Of a stretch of DNA of 64,000 nt, positions 8,644-17,908 are shown in pieces; positions within the stretch are counted from its first letter, which is position 1, and every line of letters starts with the position of its first letter. The position numbers and the translations under genes are program-made. The DNA is from Parvibaculum sp040390855 (GTDB lineage: Bacteria > Pseudomonadota > Alphaproteobacteria > Parvibaculales > Parvibaculaceae). The stretch is from positions 11,643 to 75,642 of the forward strand of contig JAZJXO010000023.1 of the NCBI GenBank assembly GCA_040390855.1, given 5' to 3'. The notes beneath the pieces are model-generated. The model was not told the origin of the DNA. It did not search any database and worked only from the letters and a program-made list of their open reading frames with translations.

Positions 8644-9574
8644 TACGAAGAGCAGCGAGACACGCTCAGGCTTTGCCGCGATCATCGGTGCACCGAATGC
8701 CGGTAAATCGACGCTGCTGAATAGCCTTGTCGGCGCGAAGATCGCCATTGTGACGCATAAGGTTCAGACCACGCGCTCGCGCATTCGCGGTATTGCGATT
8801 GATGGCGACACACAGATTGTGTTCGTGGACACGCCGGGCATCTTCAAACCGAAGCGCCGTCTTGATCGCGCGATGGTCGATGCGGCCTGGGGCGGAGTGG
8901 GGGACGCGGACGCTGTTATCGCGTTGATCGACGCAGAGCGCGGGCATGATGATGATTTCAGCCGCGTGATCGATGGGCTCAAGGCACATGGTGACGGTGG
9001 TCCGCAGCGCAAGGCCGTTCTGGCGCTCAACAAGGTTGATGTGCTGAACGAGAAGGGGCGCGAGCGGATGCTGAAACTTGCGACCGAACTGAACGAGACG
9101 GGCCTGTTCTCCGAAACATTTATGATCTCAGCCCAGAGCGGTAGTGGTGTGGACGATTTGAAACATCATATTGCCGGTCTGATGCCCAAGGGTCCGTGGC
9201 ACTATCCCGAAGACCAATTGGCCGACGTGCCGTTGCGTTCGCTCGCCGCCGAAGTCACGCGCGAGAAATTGTTTCTGCGTCTGCATGATGAGATTCCCTA
9301 TTCGCTGACGGTCGAAACTGAATCCTACGAGACGAAAAAGGACGGCTCGATCCGCATCCAGCAAATCATCTTCGTTCAGCGCGAGAGCCAGCGTAAAATC
9401 GCCTTGGGCGAGGGTGGGCAGACGATCAAGACGGTCGGCACGCTGGCGCGTGAGGAGTTGCAAGAGATGTTGGGCGCGAAGGTGCATCTGTTCCTCTTCG
9501 TCAAAGTACGCGAAAACTGGGGTGACGACCGCGAGCGTTACCGCGAAATGGGTCTCGATTTCCCCAAGAACTGA
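8636..9574 (+). CDS. era: GTPase Era
   Basis: The 312-residue GTPase binds 16S rRNA and helps 30S subunit maturation. The G1 motif GAPNAGKST, G3 DTPGIF, G4 NKVD and a C-terminal KH domain (ALGEGGQTIKTVG, LFVKVRENWGDD) are all visible. ATG 8636 overlaps the rnc stop by eight bases; a longer in-frame start at 8579 lies inside rnc and lacks family support. Confidence 0.95.
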   Translation: MTDTKSSETRSGFAAIIGAPNAGKSTLLNSLVGAKIAIVTHKVQTTRSRIRGIAIDGDTQIVFVDTPGIFKPKRRLDRAMVDAAWGGVGDADAVIALIDAERGHDDDFSRVIDGLKAHGDGGPQRKAVLALNKVDVLNEKGRERMLKLATELNETGLFSETFMISAQSGSGVDDLKHHIAGLMPKGPWHYPEDQLADVPLRSLAAEVTREKLFLRLHDEIPYSLTVETESYETKKDGSIRIQQIIFVQRESQRKIALGEGGQTIKTVGTLAREELQEMLGAKVHLFLFVKVRENWGDDRERYREMGLDFPKN

Positions 9575-9585
9575 GATCAATAGAC

Positions 9586-9615
9586 CTGAGCAAATGCCTT
9601 AGTTATCGCTATAAT
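9586..9615 (+). promoter_or_regulatory. Putative promoter of recO
   Basis: A perfect TATAAT (9610-9615) lies 37 bases upstream of the chosen recO start. A weak -35 (CTGAGC, 9586-9591) is 18 bp before it. The -10 is the main support. Confidence 0.4.
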
Positions 9616-9652
9616 CAGGGCATGTTGAGATTCTGCTTTAATGTGGTCGCTG

Positions 9653-10381
9653 ATGGATTGGCATGACGAAGGAGTGGTTCTGTCGTCGCGCAGTTATGGC
9701 GAGAGCAGCGCCATTCTTGAGCTGTTCACGCGCGAGCACGGACGGCATCTCGGCCTCGTGCGCGGCGGCGGGCGGCGGCGTTATGCCGGTATGCTCCAGC
9801 CCGGCAACACGCTGACGGCGCATTGGCGCGCGCGGTTGAACGAGCATCTGGGTTCCTACACGGTCGAACTTCTGAAGCCCCGTGCAGGCGTGCTGATGGA
9901 TGATCCCTTTGCGTTGACGGGACTGAGCGCTGCCTGCGCCGTCGCGGGGATTTTGCCGGAGCGTGAAGCGCATGAGGGGCTCTTTGAAGCCTTCACGGTT
10001 TTGCTTGATGTGATGGAGGACAGCGATATCTGGCCTGCCGTTTTCGTGCGCTGGGAGTTGGGGCTGCTGTCGGAGCTCGGCTTCGGGCTTGACCTTGCGC
10101 AATGTGCGGCGACGGGGGTGCGCGATGGTCTGGCTTATGTGTCGCCGCGCAGCGGCGGGGCGGTGAGCCGCGAGGCGGGCGCGGCTTATGCCGACCGGCT
10201 GTTTCGTCTGCCGCCGTTTCTGGTTGGTGCGCAGGCAGGCATCAGCGCGCCGGATGATGTGGCCGAAGGATTGAAGATCACCGGTCATTTTCTTGAACGG
10301 CACTTCTATGCGCCGCATGACCGGCACCTACCGGATGCACGAATCAGGCTGGTGCAGCGTTTAGTGGCGCGGATTACCTGA
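9653..10381 (+). CDS. recO: DNA repair protein RecO
   Basis: The 242-residue protein loads RecA at gaps together with RecR. MDWHDEGVVLSSRSYGESSAILELFTREHG is the typical N-terminal OB-fold opening (quoted motif: DEGVVLSSRSYGES). FARWELGLLSELGFGLDL-like text (here VRWELGLLSELGFGL) matches the helical domain. I chose ATG 9653 because RecO proteins usually start right before WxDEG; ATG 9641 would add MWSL. Neither has a strong ribosome-binding site. Confidence 0.9.
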   Translation: MDWHDEGVVLSSRSYGESSAILELFTREHGRHLGLVRGGGRRRYAGMLQPGNTLTAHWRARLNEHLGSYTVELLKPRAGVLMDDPFALTGLSAACAVAGILPEREAHEGLFEAFTVLLDVMEDSDIWPAVFVRWELGLLSELGFGLDLAQCAATGVRDGLAYVSPRSGGAVSREAGAAYADRLFRLPPFLVGAQAGISAPDDVAEGLKITGHFLERHFYAPHDRHLPDARIRLVQRLVARIT

Positions 10382-10457
10382 ATGTACTCCCTTTGTATTA
10401 CCCCATGCCGAATCGTTGGTATAACGGCGGCACGAGTTTCCTACCGAAAGTTGAGAC

Positions 10458-12713
10458 ATGGCCAAGGTCATCACGCCCCCTGAAGGGCCTTCGCAGGACA
10501 TCAATCTGCGTGAAGCGCTGGAAGAGCGCTATCTCGCCTATGCGCTCTCGACGATCATGCATCGCGCGTTGCCTGATGTGCGCGACGGGTTGAAGCCAGT
10601 TCATCGCCGTGTGCTCTTTGCCATGCGCCAGTTGAAGCTCGATCCGGGTTCTGGTTTCAAGAAATGCGCCCGTGTTGTCGGCGACGTGATCGGTAAATAT
10701 CACCCGCATGGTGATCAGTCGGTTTATGACGCGCTGGTGCGTCTGGCGCAGGATTTTGCCGTGCGCTATCCGATGATCGACGGGCAGGGCAATTTCGGCA
10801 ATGTCGACGGCGATAATGCAGCCGCGATGCGTTACACCGAAGCGCGGCTCACTGATGTGGCGGCGCTATTGCTCGACGGACTAGACGAAGACACGGTTAA
10901 TTTTCGCGAGACTTATGACGGTAGTGAAGAAGAACCGCTGGTCTTACCGGGTGCGTTTCCCAACCTGCTTGCTAACGGGTCGGCTGGCATCGCAGTCGGA
11001 ATGGCGACGAGCATTCCGCCGCATAATGCAGCCGAACTTTGCGAGGCCGCTCTCCACCTCATCAAACATCCGAATGCCTCGGCGGCAACGCTGACCGGCA
11101 TAGTGCCCGGACCAGATTTTCCGACCGGCGGTATTATCGTCGAAAGCAAGGAGGCGATTGCCGAAGCCTATGCGACAGGTCGCGGTGGTTTCCGCGTGCG
11201 GGCGCGTTGGGAGATCGAAGAACTGCCGCGCGGGCTCTGGCAGATCGTTGTCACTGAAATTCCCTATCAGGTGCAGAAGTCGAAGCTCGTCGAGAAACTG
11301 GCCGAGTTGTTGTTCGCCAAGAAGCTGCCGCTGCTCGAAGACGTGCGCGACGAAAGCTCTGAAGACATCCGTCTTGTGCTGGTGCCGAAGGCGAAGACGG
11401 TTGATGCCGAGCATCTGATGGAGTCGATCTTCCGCACGTCGGACCTTGAGAACCGCTTTTCTCTCAACATGAATGTGTTGTCGGCGGGACAGGTGCCGCA
11501 GGTGATGAACCTGCGCGATGTGCTGCGCGCCTGGCTTGATCATCGCAAGGTCGTGCTGGTCCGCCGCTCGAAATTCCGGCTTGAAAAAATCGCCAAGCGC
11601 CTTGAAGTGCTTGAAGGTTATCTCATTGCTTATCTTAATCTTGATGAAGTCATTCGTATCATCCGCGAGGAGGATGAACCGAAAAAAGATCTGATCCGTG
11701 TGTTCAAACTCACGGACAATCAGGCCGAAGCCATCCTCAATATGCGTCTACGCAGCTTGCGCAAGCTCGAAGAGATGGAAATTCGCGGTGAACACAAGGA
11801 CCTGACCGCTGAACAGAAAGCGCTGAAGGCCTTGCTCAAGTCCGATGACGAACTCTGGTCGCGTGTGTCGGACGAGATCAAGGACGTCAAAACCAAGTTC
11901 GGCAAGAATACGCCGCTCGGCAAGCGCCGCACGACATTTGCCGATGCGCCGTCGGTTGATTTCGTTCCTATTGAAGCGATGATCGAGCGCGAGCCTATCA
12001 CCATCGTTTTTTCGGCCAAGGGCTGGATCCGCTCCATGAAGGGTCATCTCGAAGACGGGGCCGACATCAAATACAAAGAAGGCGACAAGGATCGTTTCAT
12101 CATTCACGCCGAAACAACGGACAAACTTATTTTGTTCGGCACGGACGGACGTTTTTATACACTGCCTTGCGACAAGCTGCCGAGCGGGCGCGGGCACGGC
12201 GAGCCGGTGCGGTTGCTGATCGACATGGAAGAGGGCCGCGAAGTGGTGCAGATTTTTGTGCATCAGCCGGACCGCAAATTGCTTGTTGCCTCACATGAAG
12301 GTAATGGCTTCATCGTACCGGAAGCCGAAGTAGTGGCGATGCGTCGTGCAGGCAAGCAGGTGCTTAACGTGACGGGCACGGACGAGGCTGTTGTCTGCAC
12401 GGTGGTGCAGGGGGATCACGTTGCGGTCATCGGCGAGAACCGCAAGCTCGTGATTTTTCCGTTGAAAGAGGTCAACGAGATGACGCGCGGCAAGGGTGTG
12501 CGTTTGCAGAAGTACAAGGACGGCGGACTTGGCGACGTTAAGTGCTTCACGCTCAAGGACGGTCTGATTGTTTATGACCGGTCCAACCGCGCGCGTAATT
12601 TTTCTGGCAGCGATCTCAAAGAATGGCGTGGCGAGCGGGCGCAAGCCGGTCGTCTGCCGCCCAAAGGCTATCCGTCGGGTTATAAATTCGGCGGCGGTTT
12701 CGGCGCGGCCTGA
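10458..12713 (+). CDS. parC: DNA topoisomerase IV subunit A
   Basis: The 751-residue subunit cleaves and rejoins DNA to decatenate chromosomes, working with ParE (not in the window). RYLAYALSTIMHRALPDVRDG is near-complete QRPS-type family text at residues about 24-45. The catalytic tyrosine is in AAAMRYTEARLT (about residue 122). The C-terminal third is a beta-pinwheel of the ParC/GyrA kind, without a GyrA box, which favours ParC over GyrA. A possible TATAAC -10 lies at 10420-10425. Confidence 0.93.
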   Translation: MAKVITPPEGPSQDINLREALEERYLAYALSTIMHRALPDVRDGLKPVHRRVLFAMRQLKLDPGSGFKKCARVVGDVIGKYHPHGDQSVYDALVRLAQDFAVRYPMIDGQGNFGNVDGDNAAAMRYTEARLTDVAALLLDGLDEDTVNFRETYDGSEEEPLVLPGAFPNLLANGSAGIAVGMATSIPPHNAAELCEAALHLIKHPNASAATLTGIVPGPDFPTGGIIVESKEAIAEAYATGRGGFRVRARWEIEELPRGLWQIVVTEIPYQVQKSKLVEKLAELLFAKKLPLLEDVRDESSEDIRLVLVPKAKTVDAEHLMESIFRTSDLENRFSLNMNVLSAGQVPQVMNLRDVLRAWLDHRKVVLVRRSKFRLEKIAKRLEVLEGYLIAYLNLDEVIRIIREEDEPKKDLIRVFKLTDNQAEAILNMRLRSLRKLEEMEIRGEHKDLTAEQKALKALLKSDDELWSRVSDEIKDVKTKFGKNTPLGKRRTTFADAPSVDFVPIEAMIEREPITIVFSAKGWIRSMKGHLEDGADIKYKEGDKDRFIIHAETTDKLILFGTDGRFYTLPCDKLPSGRGHGEPVRLLIDMEEGREVVQIFVHQPDRKLLVASHEGNGFIVPEAEVVAMRRAGKQVLNVTGTDEAVVCTVVQGDHVAVIGENRKLVIFPLKEVNEMTRGKGVRLQKYKDGGLGDVKCFTLKDGLIVYDRSNRARNFSGSDLKEWRGERAQAGRLPPKGYPSGYKFGGGFGAA

Positions 12714-12716
12714 AGG

Positions 12717-13196
12717 TTATTTAATCGTGATGTCTTTCTTGAGTTCGTGGCCCCAGTAGCGCATGGCGAGTTTGTAATCGCCCGGATGCACGCGCTTGGG
12801 GTCGAGCAGGATTACAAAATTTTCCTGCATGGCTTTTTCGCCTTCGAGCCAGGTCGAGACGGAGGTTTTGGGGCAGTTTTCATTTTCGCCCTTTGCCTGC
12901 ACGAACTCATTGTCCGGTCCGGTCAGGAACCATCTGAACATGTCGCATTGTGTCGGCATGCTCAGAGAAATGCCGTCCTTGGTGTTGTTTGAGAGTTTGA
13001 CGGTGATCGCGAACGGGATGCCTTGGTCGGGAGTGGTCGGCTGCTGAATGGCGGTGATTTCGAGCGTCACCGGTTCGTCGGGCGCGACCTTGCCTGTGTA
13101 GACGAAATAGAAAATGACAAGGACCATGCCGGTGACGACGAGCGCCTGGTTCATCATGGTGCGTCCGAGGTCTTTTGCCAATTTTGGCTCGGCCAT
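12717..13196 (-). CDS. Membrane-anchored protein of unknown function
   Basis: I do not recognise this 159-residue protein. A short cytoplasmic N-terminus (MAEPKLAKDLGRTMMNQ) leads into one transmembrane helix (about residues 18-34). A periplasmic domain follows that looks beta-rich and Ig-like, with VTLEITAIQQP, FAITVKLSNNT and DYKLAMRYWGHE as strands. It has two cysteines (in TQCDM and ENCPK). It lies convergent to parC and downstream of bpt on the same strand. Start ATG 13196 leaves 49 bases to bpt. Confidence 0.7.
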   Translation of the reverse strand: MAEPKLAKDLGRTMMNQALVVTGMVLVIFYFVYTGKVAPDEPVTLEITAIQQPTTPDQGIPFAITVKLSNNTKDGISLSMPTQCDMFRWFLTGPDNEFVQAKGENENCPKTSVSTWLEGEKAMQENFVILLDPKRVHPGDYKLAMRYWGHELKKDITIK

Positions 13197-13245
13197 TTTG
13201 TCTCCTGATTTTTCTTATCTTATTGTCGGGTCTTGGGCTCGGCGA

Positions 13246-13977
13246 TCAGTCCGTAACGGCCTTCCAGCCGTCGAGACCCAGTGCTTCCAGTGGTCGGAAG
13301 CGCATCTTGTAGGCCATCTTGCGGCAATCCGCGACCCAGTAGCCGAGATAAACATAAGGAAGGCCCAATGCGCGGGCACGCGCTACATGGTCGAGCACCA
13401 TGAAGGAGCCGAGGCTGCGCGTGTCTTCCTGCGGATTATAAAAGCTGTAGACCATCGACAGTCCGTCCTGTAGTTGGTCCGTCAGGGCGGTTGCGTAGAG
13501 AGGTGAATTCTCTTCGCCGATTTTGCGGTATTCGATAAGTGAGCTGCGCACTGTCGTGTCCTCGATCATCGACACATAGTCGATGGGCGTCATGTCGGCC
13601 ATGCCGCCATGGGGGTGACGTTCATCGAGATAGGCGCGCAACAGCGAGAATTGTTCTTTGGTGGCTGTTGCCGGTTTTGTAGCGCTGACCAGATCATCAT
13701 TGCGGATGAGGATGCGACGAAAGCCGCGATTGGGCGTGAAGTCATTGACCCGGATGCGGACGGAGACGCAGGCCGAGCAGCCGTCGCAGGCGGGGCGATA
13801 GGCGATGTTCTGGCTGCGCCGAAATCCGGCTTGGCTCAATGTGTCGTTGAGCGACACGGCGTTCTCGCTCAGGAGATGCGTGAAGACTTTTTTCTCGAAG
13901 CGATCCGGCAAGTAGGGGCACGGCTGGGGAGCCGTGATGTAAAATTGTGGAAATCTATTACCGAAATGCTCTGTCAC
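13246..13977 (-). CDS. bpt: Aspartate/glutamate leucyltransferase (Bpt, N-degron pathway)
   Basis: The 243-residue enzyme transfers Leu from Leu-tRNA to proteins with N-terminal Asp or Glu, marking them for ClpS/ClpAP. The ATE-family cysteines are seen: Cys20 in PQPCPYL and the cluster PACDGCSACVSVRI (Cys64, 67, 70). FRRILIRNDDL and YLGYWVADCRKMAYKM are family segments. The length is that of the bacterial Bpt type, which is shorter than eukaryotic Ate1. It shares its strand with the RDD, motB and motA genes upstream. Confidence 0.93.
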   Translation of the reverse strand: MTEHFGNRFPQFYITAPQPCPYLPDRFEKKVFTHLLSENAVSLNDTLSQAGFRRSQNIAYRPACDGCSACVSVRIRVNDFTPNRGFRRILIRNDDLVSATKPATATKEQFSLLRAYLDERHPHGGMADMTPIDYVSMIEDTTVRSSLIEYRKIGEENSPLYATALTDQLQDGLSMVYSFYNPQEDTRSLGSFMVLDHVARARALGLPYVYLGYWVADCRKMAYKMRFRPLEALGLDGWKAVTD

Positions 13978-14061
13978 TGGTCGCTCATGTCTCAGGCGTC
14001 GGCGGACGGGCCGACCGGTCTACATTAGAGCCAAAAGAGACAGAAAACGAGAGGGGGGCGA

Positions 14062-14556
14062 TCATGCCGGATGAATGGTCTGGCGGCGCACGAAGACGGT
14101 GCCGCAGAGATAGTCATGCAGGCAGCGGCGACGATAGTTGAAGAACGGGACGAGCAGGAGGAAAACCGTGAACGTGACCATATAAAAGAGGATGGTCTGA
14201 AGGGCGGCCTGCACATAACCGGGGCGATTGCCGTTCCATGTGCGCAGTTCAATGTCCTGCCAGCGCATACCGGGCGTGGCGCTGTCGGGTCCGCCCAGGG
14301 TGAGGGTAAAATAGGTGAGAGGCAGTAGCCACAAGAGCGCAAAGAGGGGGGAGAGCAGGCCGAAAGTCAGTACAGACACCACAGTCAGGGCGATCATGGC
14401 GGCTAACAAGAGGACACTGACGATGATTATATCGGCGATGAAGGCCAGCGAACGCGACCAGATGATGCCATCGAACGACCCTGCGGGCCATACATAATCT
14501 GTCGACGATTCAGCCTCGCCGAAAGTCCGGCTTACTGAGTTGTCATGCTCGCTCAT
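14062..14556 (-). CDS. RDD family membrane protein
   Basis: The 164-residue protein has the RDD arrangement: an early WSRSLAFIADIIIVSVLL helix containing the conserved Arg/Asp, a second helix (LTFGLLSPLFALLWLLPLTYFTL) with GGPDSATPGMRWQDIELR after it, and a third helix near the C-terminus (ILFYMVTFTVFLLLVPF). Function is uncertain; some RDD proteins act in ion exchange. I chose ATG 14556 with GGAGG upstream rather than 14619. It lies between motB and bpt. Confidence 0.85.
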   Translation of the reverse strand: MSEHDNSVSRTFGEAESSTDYVWPAGSFDGIIWSRSLAFIADIIIVSVLLLAAMIALTVVSVLTFGLLSPLFALLWLLPLTYFTLTLGGPDSATPGMRWQDIELRTWNGNRPGYVQAALQTILFYMVTFTVFLLLVPFFNYRRRCLHDYLCGTVFVRRQTIHPA

Positions 14557-14634
14557 TGGGCCGAAGCCTCCGCTCCCGTTGCAATTTGCAAAGATAGGAA
14601 GGGTAAAGGCGGAGGGCAAGGTCGGCGGTCAAAA

Positions 14635-15570
14635 TCAGGGCTTCATATCGGGCGGGGTTGGCGGGTTTTCGCGCAGAAGCACAACGGTTAGGCGACGGTT
14701 TGCGGCCATGCGGGTATCTTCGGGGAAGAGCGGTTCGCTATCGGCTTTGCCGACGACCTGAAAAATACGGTCGCTGGGAAGGCCCTGAGACTCGATCACG
14801 CGGCGGGCGGCATTGGCGCGGTCGGCCGTGAGTTCCCAGTTGGAATAGCCGGGCACGCCGACATAGGGTGCTGAATCCGTGTGGCCGGCAATGCTGATGC
14901 GGTTCGGCAGACGGAGCAGGATCTTGCCGACGGCTTCCAGCAGTTTGCGTGTGCGCTCGTAGGGTTCGGCATGGCCCGTCGGGAACATGGAGCGACCGTC
15001 CTGATCAATGATCTGGATGCGGAGGCCTTCCGGCGTTTCGTCGATGATGATGTTTTTGGATAGTTCAGCGAGTTCGGGATTGTCCTGCATGGCCTGACGC
15101 AGGCTCTGCGCGGCGGAGCGGAAATTCTGTTCCTCGACGGAATTGGTTTCTACTGACGATGTACTTTTGCTGATCGACTTGGATGTTTCTTCGGCTTTGG
15201 ATTCACGCGAGCCGTTCGACGCATCCGCCGTACGCTGATTATTTGTCTCGGAGCTTTTAGGCGCGGCAGGCGTCGAGATTGTCATCACCACGCGGGGGGC
15301 GGAGCCCGCCATGCGTGAGCCTTCGGCATCGAAAGCGGTGCCTCCGAGCACACCGCCGGCACCGCTGGTGGAGCGGCTGACGCTGGCTGGTGCGAAGTAA
15401 TCGGCAAGGCCCTGCTTCTGCTCCGGCGTGGTCATGGAGATGAGCCACATAAGCAGAAAAAATGCCATCATCGCGGTCACGAAGTCGGCATAAGCGATCT
15501 TCCATGCCCCGCCATGATGCACATGGGCGGCTTTCTTGATCTTCTTGTAGATGATAGGGGCGTCAGCCAT
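14635..15570 (-). CDS. motB: Flagellar motor stator protein MotB
   Basis: The 311-residue protein anchors the flagellar stator to peptidoglycan and forms the ion channel with MotA. The N-terminal helix IAYADFVTAMMAFFLLMWL holds the proton-binding Asp29. A Ser/Thr-rich linker (about 70-135) precedes a C-terminal OmpA-like peptidoglycan-binding domain (IAGHTDSAPY, NWELTADRANAARR). The gene starts six bases after motA, so they form an operon. Confidence 0.94.
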   Translation of the reverse strand: MADAPIIYKKIKKAAHVHHGGAWKIAYADFVTAMMAFFLLMWLISMTTPEQKQGLADYFAPASVSRSTSGAGGVLGGTAFDAEGSRMAGSAPRVVMTISTPAAPKSSETNNQRTADASNGSRESKAEETSKSISKSTSSVETNSVEEQNFRSAAQSLRQAMQDNPELAELSKNIIIDETPEGLRIQIIDQDGRSMFPTGHAEPYERTRKLLEAVGKILLRLPNRISIAGHTDSAPYVGVPGYSNWELTADRANAARRVIESQGLPSDRIFQVVGKADSEPLFPEDTRMAANRRLTVVLLRENPPTPPDMKP

Positions 15571-15576
15571 GCTCTG

Positions 15577-16443
15577 TTATGCCTGTGCAGGTGTCAGATT
15601 GGCGGTGGATGCTTCGACTTCCATGAATGTCGGTCGAACATCTGACATGAGAGCTTTGCGGGCGAACTCGATGGAGACGGCAGGCGCATAGCCTGCCATG
15701 TGGGCGAGAAGGCCCGCCTTCATTGAGAGGTAGTATTTTGATTCCTGTTCGAAGATTGTCTTGAGCGATTGCGCCATCGGGCCGAAAAAGCCGTAGGCGA
15801 CAAGCACGCCGAAGAATGTGCCTACGAGCGCACCGCCGATAAGATGGCCGAGAATTTCCGGAGGCTGATCAATCGAACCCATCGTGTGAATAACGCCGAG
15901 CACGGCGGCCACGATACCGAGAGCGGGTGTGCCGTCGGCAAGCGCCTGAATGGCACCGACAAGCTGTTCGCGCTCCTGATGATGTGTTTCCAGTTCTTCG
16001 TCCATGAGCGTTTCCAGCTCATGCGCATTTTCCGTGCCGAGTGTGATCATACGCAGGTAGTCGCACATGAACTCGACGGCATGGTGATCGGCGGCGAAAG
16101 TCGGGAAGGAATTGAAGATTGCTGAGTCTTGCGGGTTTTCGACATGAACTTCGAGCGCGAGGTTGCCTTTGCTCTTGGCGAGTTTGAAGAGCGTGAACTG
16201 CAAGCCGAGAAGTTCGAGATAGGCTGCCTTGCCGTAGCGGGGGCCTTTGAACAGCTTGCTGAAAATGCCCAACGTGCCTTTCAGCACAGCGGGCGGATTA
16301 CCGACCACATAGGCACCGCAAGCCGCGCCGAGAATGATGACGTATTCGAAAGGCTGGAAGAGCACAGCCAGGTGAGCGCCGGAGGCTGCATAGCCGCCAA
16401 AAACACTACCCAATACGATAAGAATGCCCACTATCAGCCGCAT
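15577..16443 (-). CDS. motA: Flagellar motor stator protein MotA
   Basis: The 288-residue four-helix stator protein couples ion flow to rotor torque. MRLIVGILIVLGSVFGGY opens the first helix. TPALGIVAAVLGVIHTMGSID and GALVGTFFGVLVAYGFFGPM are the conserved third and fourth helices. ATG 16443 matches family N-termini; GTG 16455 (with GAAGAAA upstream) is in frame and adds MADA. motB follows immediately. No other flagellar gene is in the window. Confidence 0.93.
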   Translation of the reverse strand: MRLIVGILIVLGSVFGGYAASGAHLAVLFQPFEYVIILGAACGAYVVGNPPAVLKGTLGIFSKLFKGPRYGKAAYLELLGLQFTLFKLAKSKGNLALEVHVENPQDSAIFNSFPTFAADHHAVEFMCDYLRMITLGTENAHELETLMDEELETHHQEREQLVGAIQALADGTPALGIVAAVLGVIHTMGSIDQPPEILGHLIGGALVGTFFGVLVAYGFFGPMAQSLKTIFEQESKYYLSMKAGLLAHMAGYAPAVSIEFARKALMSDVRPTFMEVEASTANLTPAQA

Positions 16444-16480
16444 CGCGTCCGCCACTTTCTTCTACTGAAGTCCCACCGAT

Positions 16481-16505
16481 TACGGGCGCAACTCTTGTGC
16501 CCGTA
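16481..16505. promoter_or_regulatory. Inverted repeat upstream of motA
   Basis: TACGGGC (16481-16487) and GCCCGTA (16499-16505) form a 7-bp perfect inverted repeat about 40 bp upstream of motA, in a 270-bp divergent gap shared with the flavin reductase gene. It may be an operator or a 5' UTR hairpin. Confidence 0.3.
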
Positions 16506-16714
16506 GACGTCCTGTCAGGGTGCATTGTGGTCAAACGCTGTTAATACCGAGTGTATAGAGGGCGTTTTGCGTGAAAATCTGTTGAGTTGCATTCTCGCTG
16601 GGTTGCACATTTGAAAAACAGGGTCAAAATCGCGGAGAACCGCGGAAAATCAGATGATTTGAGCAAGCGCTGCGGGCGCTTCCGCGCTTATGAGTGTTAA
16701 CAAAAGGTCTTCGG

Positions 16715-17206
16715 ATGACTGATGGCGACAAGAGAAAGTTTCGCAATGCGCTGGGGCACTTCGCAACCGGTGTTGCCGTCATCACGACATGCGGAAAAGG
16801 TGCCGAACCCATAGGCATCACAGTGAATTCGTTTTCGTCCGTGTCACTTGATCCGCCGCTCATTCTCTGGAGCCTTGACAAGAAGTCGGACACGCTCGCC
16901 TTGTTCAACTCTGTGGGTCACTTTACAGTCAATATACTGCGCGAAGATCACCGTGATATTTCCAATCGTCTGGCCAGGCAGGGCGATCACAGTCTCGACG
17001 GATTGGCGATACGCAAAGGTGATAATGGCTGCCCTGCATTGGAACAGGCACTGGCCCATTTTGAATGCGAGGTTTATGCGCGGCATGAAGCGGGTGATCA
17101 TATCATCATGCTCGGTCGAGTGACGCATTTTGAGTATAGCGAGGACGGTCGACCGCTGCTCTATCATCGTGGTGGTTATCAGGGCCTTGCTGTCGGGTCA
17201 CTCTGA
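16715..17206 (+). CDS. Flavin reductase domain protein (FMN-binding)
   Basis: The 163-residue protein matches the flavin reductase (RutF/HpaC-like) family: FRNALGHFATGVAVITT, then GITVNSFSSVSLDPPLILWSLD (flavin-binding segment) and HFTVNILREDH. Such proteins supply reduced flavin to a partner monooxygenase, but no partner is adjacent. ATG 16715 follows AAAAGGTC. The 3' end overlaps the convergent MarR gene by nine bases. Confidence 0.88.
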   Translation: MTDGDKRKFRNALGHFATGVAVITTCGKGAEPIGITVNSFSSVSLDPPLILWSLDKKSDTLALFNSVGHFTVNILREDHRDISNRLARQGDHSLDGLAIRKGDNGCPALEQALAHFECEVYARHEAGDHIIMLGRVTHFEYSEDGRPLLYHRGGYQGLAVGSL

Positions 17207-17743
17207 CGGGCGGTTATTTTTCGCCTCGGCGGCTTGGCGTTCCTTGTGATCATGCGTGTTCAGATTTTCGCGCATCAGAGTGATCGTTTCCAGCATACCC
17301 AGATAGGCTTTCCGGTCGATGCCTTTCGTTGCGATGTGATGGATGGCCGCGTAAATTTCGACGCCTCTGTGTTTGATCGCGTGAAGGCGCGGCGTGAGAA
17401 AGATGCATTTTGCGCGGCGGTCTGTCGGATGCTGGCGGCGCTCGATTAAGCCCAGTGCCTCAAGTTCACTGATATAAATGCCGACAGAAACTTTGTGGAT
17501 TTCGAGTGCGTTGGCGAGGTCGGTCTGCGTTTGTCCGTCATTGGTCAGCAACACGCCGATCAGTCGTGTCTGCTGTCGTGACAGCGTGCTGCGTCGGTCA
17601 TAAGTCGTGGACAGGAGAGTCCCGACATTCATCAGCAGGTTGAGCAGATATTGCGGTGAAAAACGCTCATCGCTCGGCTCAATCGCGATTTGTTCTGCCC
17701 CAAGCGCAAGCCTTTCCGTGGCATCCGGCAGTGGTGTCGTCAT
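17198..17743 (-). CDS. MarR family transcriptional regulator
   Basis: The 181-residue protein has a winged helix-turn-helix in the middle: LSRQQTRLIGVLLTNDGQTQTDLANALEIHKVSVGIYISELEALGLIERR, followed by the wing PTDRRAKCIFLT (only short parts are needed to see DxRxK). Target and ligand are unknown. It ends inside the 3' end of the flavin reductase gene and diverges from the anchored protein at 17.9 kb. Confidence 0.88.
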   Translation of the reverse strand: MTTPLPDATERLALGAEQIAIEPSDERFSPQYLLNLLMNVGTLLSTTYDRRSTLSRQQTRLIGVLLTNDGQTQTDLANALEIHKVSVGIYISELEALGLIERRQHPTDRRAKCIFLTPRLHAIKHRGVEIYAAIHHIATKGIDRKAYLGMLETITLMRENLNTHDHKERQAAEAKNNRPSE

Positions 17744-17908
17744 TTGGCCAATTTCCCAGCTTCAGATGCCTGTTTAGCACGGCTGTCACATTGGTACGAC
17801 TTGACCTTTGAACTGCCCGATGGTTTCGTAACGAAAATTTACTAAAGGGATGCTCTGCGGTCACGTGTTTTCCGTCAGAAAGCGCCAGTCACGTTGAGGG
17901 AGAGTCTT

